From Cricetomys ansorgei (taxonomy: Eukaryota > Chordata > Mammalia > Rodentia > Nesomyidae), in assembly GCA_026225945.1 (NCBI GenBank), contig JAMJFZ010000811.1, forward strand, positions 1,612,001 through 1,676,000: DNA of 64,000 nt, written 5' to 3'. Positions within the stretch are counted from its first letter, which is position 1. Each line of letters starts with the position of its first letter. The position numbers and the translations under genes are program-made. Below are positions 59,476-64,000 of this stretch, one piece after another. A model generated the notes under the pieces. The model was not told the origin of the DNA. It saw only the letters and a list, made by a program, of their open reading frames with translations, and did not search any database.

Positions 59476-61779
59476 TTAATCACTAACTAAAATAATTCTA
59501 AATATTTCATACTAAAACTTTTACATACTCCAACTTATCATTGTCCCTGGACAATTGCATCAAGCAGTTTATCAAAAAAGAATATCAATTTCAAAACAAC
59601 AGTTTCAGAAAACACAAGAATAGTGTCTTCTGTGTAGTTCTATGAGGCAAATAGGCTCTAATTTCAAAGCATAGTTTTATTATAAAACCAAAACTCACCA
59701 TGAAAGTAGATACAAAAATGCCCTAACATTCAAAAGAAAAAAAAAACCAATATGATGCAAGAAATCTTCTTCAAGTATACTTCATGTAGATATAAAAAAT
59801 TATTCTACAGTTTCACAGTTAACAGTGTTAAGCATATTCTTGATACATAAATAAATTCGTGTACGTGTAACCACACTAGTACACTGAAAACATGCATCAT
59901 GAATTTGAAAGAATTTGGATAATTCAAGGCAGATTCCCTGAAAATATCTTTGGCTGACTTCATTGTTAGTAGAGATCAGAACTATTCCCTAACATTGGAA
60001 ACAATTCAAAGACATTTTACTTTCATCATGTACACTGAAAAATATGTTTACAAACTTGGTATAATCAGATAAACAGTCAAGGATGTAATAGGGAAAGAAG
60101 AAATAAAACTGTTTCTATTTACAAGTAGCATCTTCCCCAACTACAGTGATGAGGTAAAAAGTGACATGGAAACAGGAAAGAAGAGACAGAGCACACTCTC
60201 ATGGAGCATAACATCAGGGGAAGTTTCCAATGCCTTATTATTGAGACAATAGCATGCTTTTCTTTACCTTCAAAACTGCAGAGTACTATAATACTTTCAA
60301 AGAAATTGTAGTACATGATCTATGTAACTCTAGTGACATTATATTTCCAAGGTAAAGTAGTTATGTTCTTCATTTCAGTTACAAAATAGATCATAAGCCA
60401 GAAGGTTGGACAAAAACAAAAATAGATTTTTTGTTTTCCATTCTACAAGTTTCCTTTGTTTCCTTTTTGTTGTCTTCCAGATAACAAATTGTATCAGGTC
60501 TATCAGGTTATATCCATAGTTCCCTCTTATAAAACTCCTATTATTTAGAAACAAATTCCCATGAGGTAGATACTTGTTTTCATGCTGTGCAACTTCAAGC
60601 AATGATAAACTTTCTTCTACAAACTAGAGCGAGATCTCACAAATGTAGTCTCCCACTTCTGGGGATGAGGTCAAAACACTGACCTGGAATCATCTCAGTT
60701 CTAAGAAAAGTCTAGAGAAGAAGAGGCTGGCCAGAGATGATGCAAGGTGGTAAGCTCTTCATTCTTTTCCAACTGAACCATATCAGAGAAGATCTGTTCC
60801 AGATGTTTCTCTGTCTGGGTGAGTTTCTTCTCCCTATATTAAGACCTCCATGTAGCTAAGCATTTCTAATTATAGCAAATTTTAAAAGAAAACAAACAAG
60901 TGAATTAAAAGGCATTAGATAATCTCGTCTCCAGTGTCCTAGCAATGTATATTCCTCTAGCATATGCCAGTTTTTGGTTTGTGATATGAATCAGACTCAT
61001 ATTTAGATGTACAAACACCTTTAGAGAGGAAAGAGATAAAATGTAACTTTTGTGTCATTGTTTTAGTTTCATGTGAGGAAGACAAAATAAGAAAAACTAT
61101 TAAGTAATAGTAAGAACACGGTGAGATTAAGATTATCAAGGTATCTTTTCAACCACATTGTATCTAACATTAGCTTATTAAAATTCAAAATAGAAAGATA
61201 TAGTCTATGCTTTGGAAATGTGTTCCCGTGTGTATGTTTCTCTGTGTGTGTGTGTCTGTGTGTGTTACAAGCTGGTATATAGTTTGAACAGATCAGATGG
61301 AAGTATATGAAGAGAGAGTCAAATATAGGAGGAATCTACTTTTCTTAGTGCATTACCGAATCCTATTTCCTGAGCAGTCACACCTCACATCTTATTTCTG
61401 AAGTCCAGATTATCAGGGAAGTATATGTTGCTCACAACACATGTTTTTTCTGATACATAGAAGCAAATTATAAACATCTACTTAAGGATGGACAGAGCCT
61501 CAGACCTGACACGATGATGCAACTTCCCAAACAGAATGGCCCTGAATAGCAACTTGCAAGAGTTAAAAGCCAGTTGGACTTTCTAAACTCCTTAACTAGT
61601 TCCTAGAGATGAGCTTTGGTACCAGGACAATTTGTTTACTTGAAATAAATTATAATGCTTGTCTATTTTCGTTTCAATTGTGTGTTATTTGGGTATGTGG
61701 TATCTCCACTCTCCCCTCCCCAGTGCTGGTTTTTCTCATCCCATGGTGATTAGATCATGAGTGTCCTAAACCAATCATT
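59476..61779. other. Gene-free stretch
   Basis: AT-rich; minus-strand frames at 60119-60316, 60375-60602 and 60957-61139 have no recognisable motif. A short TG run lies at 61245-61265. Confidence 0.4.
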
Positions 61780-61970
61780 GAATTAACGCACGAATAGAGA
61801 CATGATATGATAATATTGTGGAGAAGTGCTGGAAGCTAGGGGTTGGGGCATAGCTGGGGAAGTAGTCCCTGAGGATGTGCCTTGGAGGGTATAACTTGTC
61901 TCTGGCCTTTTCCTCTATCTTTCTGCTTCCTGGCTGCCATAAGATGAGCAACTATCTCTACTTAATGCTC
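61780..61970 (+). repeat. Rodent interspersed repeat (family not named)
   Basis: GAGGATGTGCCTTGGAGGGT, CTCTGGCCTTTTCCTC and CTTCCTGGCTGCCATAAGAT are text I associate with a common rodent repeat. I cannot assign the family. Confidence 0.45.
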
Positions 61971-62334
61971 TTACTGACAGATACGATTGTACTTTTTTCA
62001 TTAAGTATAGTATTTTCTACTTTTAACATAAATATTTTCTACTGTGTTGACATTAGATCCTTCAACTTATAGTTTCATCAGGGCTTTTGTCATAAATATT
62101 TTGGGTTGTGTTAAAATATTATCTTCATCTTTTAAGATGTAATTATTCATTAATTTATTTTCATTTCTCCCTTGAGAATTCCATACATGCATGCACTGAT
62201 GTGAACCTCTCTTAAATCTCTTATAGAATAGTTTGTAGAGCACTGGTGTTAGTTCTTCTTTAAGGGTCTGGAAGATTCCTTTTGTGGATTCATTCTGCAT
62301 TGGTATTATTCCTTATTCCCTCTTCTCTCTCCCT

Positions 62335-62340
<6 letters not shown>

Positions 62341-62399
<59 letters not shown>
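62341..62399. repeat. (TC)29 microsatellite in a longer pyrimidine tract
   Basis: 59 bases of pure TC, preceded by about 30 pyrimidine-rich bases from 62311. The mirror symmetry makes triplex (H-DNA) formation possible. Confidence 0.97.
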
Positions 62400-62400
<1 letters not shown>

Positions 62401-62429
62401 ATTCACCTCCACCCTCTCCATTTATTTAG

Positions 62430-62514
62430 AGAGCAAGATTTCTCTGTGTAGCCCTGGCTGTTCTGGAACTCATTCTGTGGACCAGGCTGGCCTCAAACTT
62501 GACGATTCACCTGC
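62430..62514 (-). mobile_element. B1 SINE fragment, antisense
   Basis: AAGATTTCTCTGTGTAGCCC, CTGTTCTGGAACTCATTC and GACCAGGCTGGCCTCAAACT form the antisense B1 core, truncated at both ends. Confidence 0.9.
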
Positions 62515-62869
62515 TTTTCTTTATTTTAGAACTATCATTACTACTTCACAATCATGGCCTATTATCATACATTTGTCTAAATAAGTTATATCAGTTTCGT
62601 TTGGTTTTGGTAGGTCATATATCCTATGGATTTCACTGTTGTATCTTCTAATACTTCCCTTTCGACCTCTCATATTAACTTTCATCTTATCTGGTTTGGA
62701 TTAATTTTTCTAAGTGATTTATGATTTTTTCTTTATGAATACCACTACCTTTTCATTAATTCTTTTCATCATTCTTTTAATCTATGATGTATTAATTAGC
62801 ATATTACTTATTACCTCTTTTTATCTTCTTTCTTGGGGTTTGCTTGCTCCTATTTGTCTCAGAATTTAG

Positions 62870-63330
62870 AATGAATTCTTCATTAAATAAATCATTCCTG
62901 TTTGCAGATGATGTAATCCTGTACTTCATAGGCCATAAAATCCCCATCAAATAATCAATAGTCTGACAAAGACTCTTCGAAATAACAGAATACAAAAGTT
63001 CACATTCCAAAAAATCAGAATGCTTTCCATATATCAATATGATCATGCTGGGAAGAAATCAAGAAAATAAATTGACTCACAACAGATAAAATCAAAACAA
63101 AATAAACAACAATGACAAAGGAAAAAAAACAGTGCTAAATAAACTAAATTGCCAAACCAAAGAAGTCAAAGATCTCTGTATTTAAGAGGCTAAAATACTG
63201 AGCAAAATTGAAGGAGATACTAACGGATGGCAAGTACTACCATGCTCGCAGATTGACAGAATTGATACGCAAGTTAAAGATGACCATTAAGAAGTTTGAG
63301 AATTTCTTAGAAGAAATAAAAACTCACAAT
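62870..63330 (+). mobile_element. L1 ORF2 fragment with a preserved FADD motif
   Basis: A TTTGCAGATGATGTAATCCT stretch at 62901-62920 encodes the reverse-transcriptase FADDVI motif. Downstream words such as CAGAATGCTTTCCATATATC and CATGCTCGCAGATTGACAGA follow ORF2 order. It is frame-broken and truncated, hence inactive. Confidence 0.75.
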
Positions 63331-63960
63331 GGCCCATTAATATGACAAAAACAGGACACAATGCCACTTCAGTGCAAGAGGAGGGACAAGTGACTGTCTT
63401 AAATAATTTTAGAAGTGAACAATTATAAACAGTGTATAAACAGTATAAAAATTAAGAAGTAAGGGAGCCAACACAGACAAGAGTTGCCCTAGTCCACAGA
63501 TTCTTAAATAGAGTGTCATGACGTCATTCATTAGGGGAGCAATCTGTGTGGGAGGATTGCAAAATATCTGACAACAATAAAAAAATTTCTGAATTTACAA
63601 AGACCAAATGAGAAATCCAAACTAAATGAGCGATGAACCCAAGGTGTTTCTGGTAGTGTTTGCCTATGTTGTGCTGAGCTTTGGTCCTGAGCACAAAACA
63701 TGCGCAGCCTGTACTGCGTGTGTAGCCATACCATGCGATGGCAGTGAAGGCTACCTGAAACTGCTCTGTTGAGAATTGAGATCTGAGTATGTAATGGATT
63801 TGTAAGTAAAGTTTTCTACTTTTTATAAATATCAAGCTTTAATTACAGAAAATAGGGACTTTAATAGTTTCATACTTCAGAAAGTACCCACATAGTGTTT
63901 ATTTGAATTGTATTATGCTAAATTTTTAGAAAGACTTTTTTTAAAAGGAAGATTAACTTT
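63331..63960. other. Unassigned terminal stretch
   Basis: 63500-63800 includes a palindromic TGACGTCA at 63519-63526 and GC-richer text (CATGCGCAGCCTGTACTGCG). It may be an old DNA transposon or another repeat. No gene recognised. Confidence 0.35.
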
Positions 63961-63966
63961 TATTTA

Positions 63967-64000
63967 CGTGTGTTTGTGTGTGAGCATGTGTGTGTGTGTG
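63967..64000. repeat. TG-rich microsatellite, cut by the window end
   Basis: Imperfect TG run reaching the last base. Confidence 0.9.

Noticed and set aside
61866..61876. EBF/Olf1-like word GTCCCTGAGGA
   Set aside because: Two mismatches to the consensus, and it lies inside an interspersed repeat.
1..64000. CRISPR array, tRNA/rRNA gene or bacterial system
   Set aside because: Gene structure, repeats and base composition are those of a mammalian nuclear genome; no such element was seen.

Overview
This is rodent (muroid-type) nuclear genomic DNA carrying part of a class I (fish-like) olfactory receptor cluster. The evidence is six OR52-family receptor loci, each a single uninterrupted coding exon of about 310-320 codons, set in AT-rich DNA full of rodent interspersed repeats: Lx-type L1 3' ends, B1, B2/B3 and B4-like SINEs, and long CA/TG, TA, TC and GATA microsatellites. 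One receptor closely resembles OR52J3 as I remember it. The neighbours are OR52E-like and OR52A/Z-like, the mix found near the beta-globin locus (human 11p15.4, mouse chromosome 7). The exact species cannot be fixed by eye.

Layout. 1-8.6 kb: a possible promoter/first-exon block (about 590-1015), old L1 pieces, and one long decayed L1 (about 3.06-6.39 kb) that still shows tandem 5'UTR monomers, ORF1 and ORF2 remains and a 3'UTR. 8.79-9.73 kb: OR52J-type receptor (+), whose splice acceptor follows a pure (TG)24 tract. 15.2-16.2 kb: an Lx 3'UTR. 18.86-19.81 kb: OR52 receptor (-). 22.1-22.6 kb: a diverged second copy of the 590-1015 block. 23.7-25.45 kb: a nested or doubled Lx 3' region. 27.45-28.39 kb: OR52A/Z-like receptor (-). 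29-38 kb: mostly L1 debris. 39.43-40.36 kb: OR52E-like pseudogene (+) with three stops and two frameshifts. 41.67-41.81 kb: a five-unit minisatellite of about 28 bp. 43.2-43.4 kb: a small CpG-enriched block with a CRE-like site and a splice donor. 48.13-49.06 kb: intact OR52E-like receptor (+). 56.55-57.51 kb: OR52A/Z-like receptor (+). 58-64 kb: SINE and L1 remnants and a (TC)n tract.

The receptors do not form an operon or pathway. Each is normally an independent transcription unit with a non-coding 5' exon spliced to the coding exon, and a sensory neuron usually expresses one allele of one receptor. They act as Golf-coupled odorant receptors in ciliary membranes. I saw no RNA gene, CRISPR array, bacterial element or recognisable non-receptor protein gene. 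I found no convincing new biological system; the best leads are regulatory (candidate first exons, the TG-tract acceptor, an overlapping upstream ORF) and evolutionary (pseudogene decay, repeat structure).
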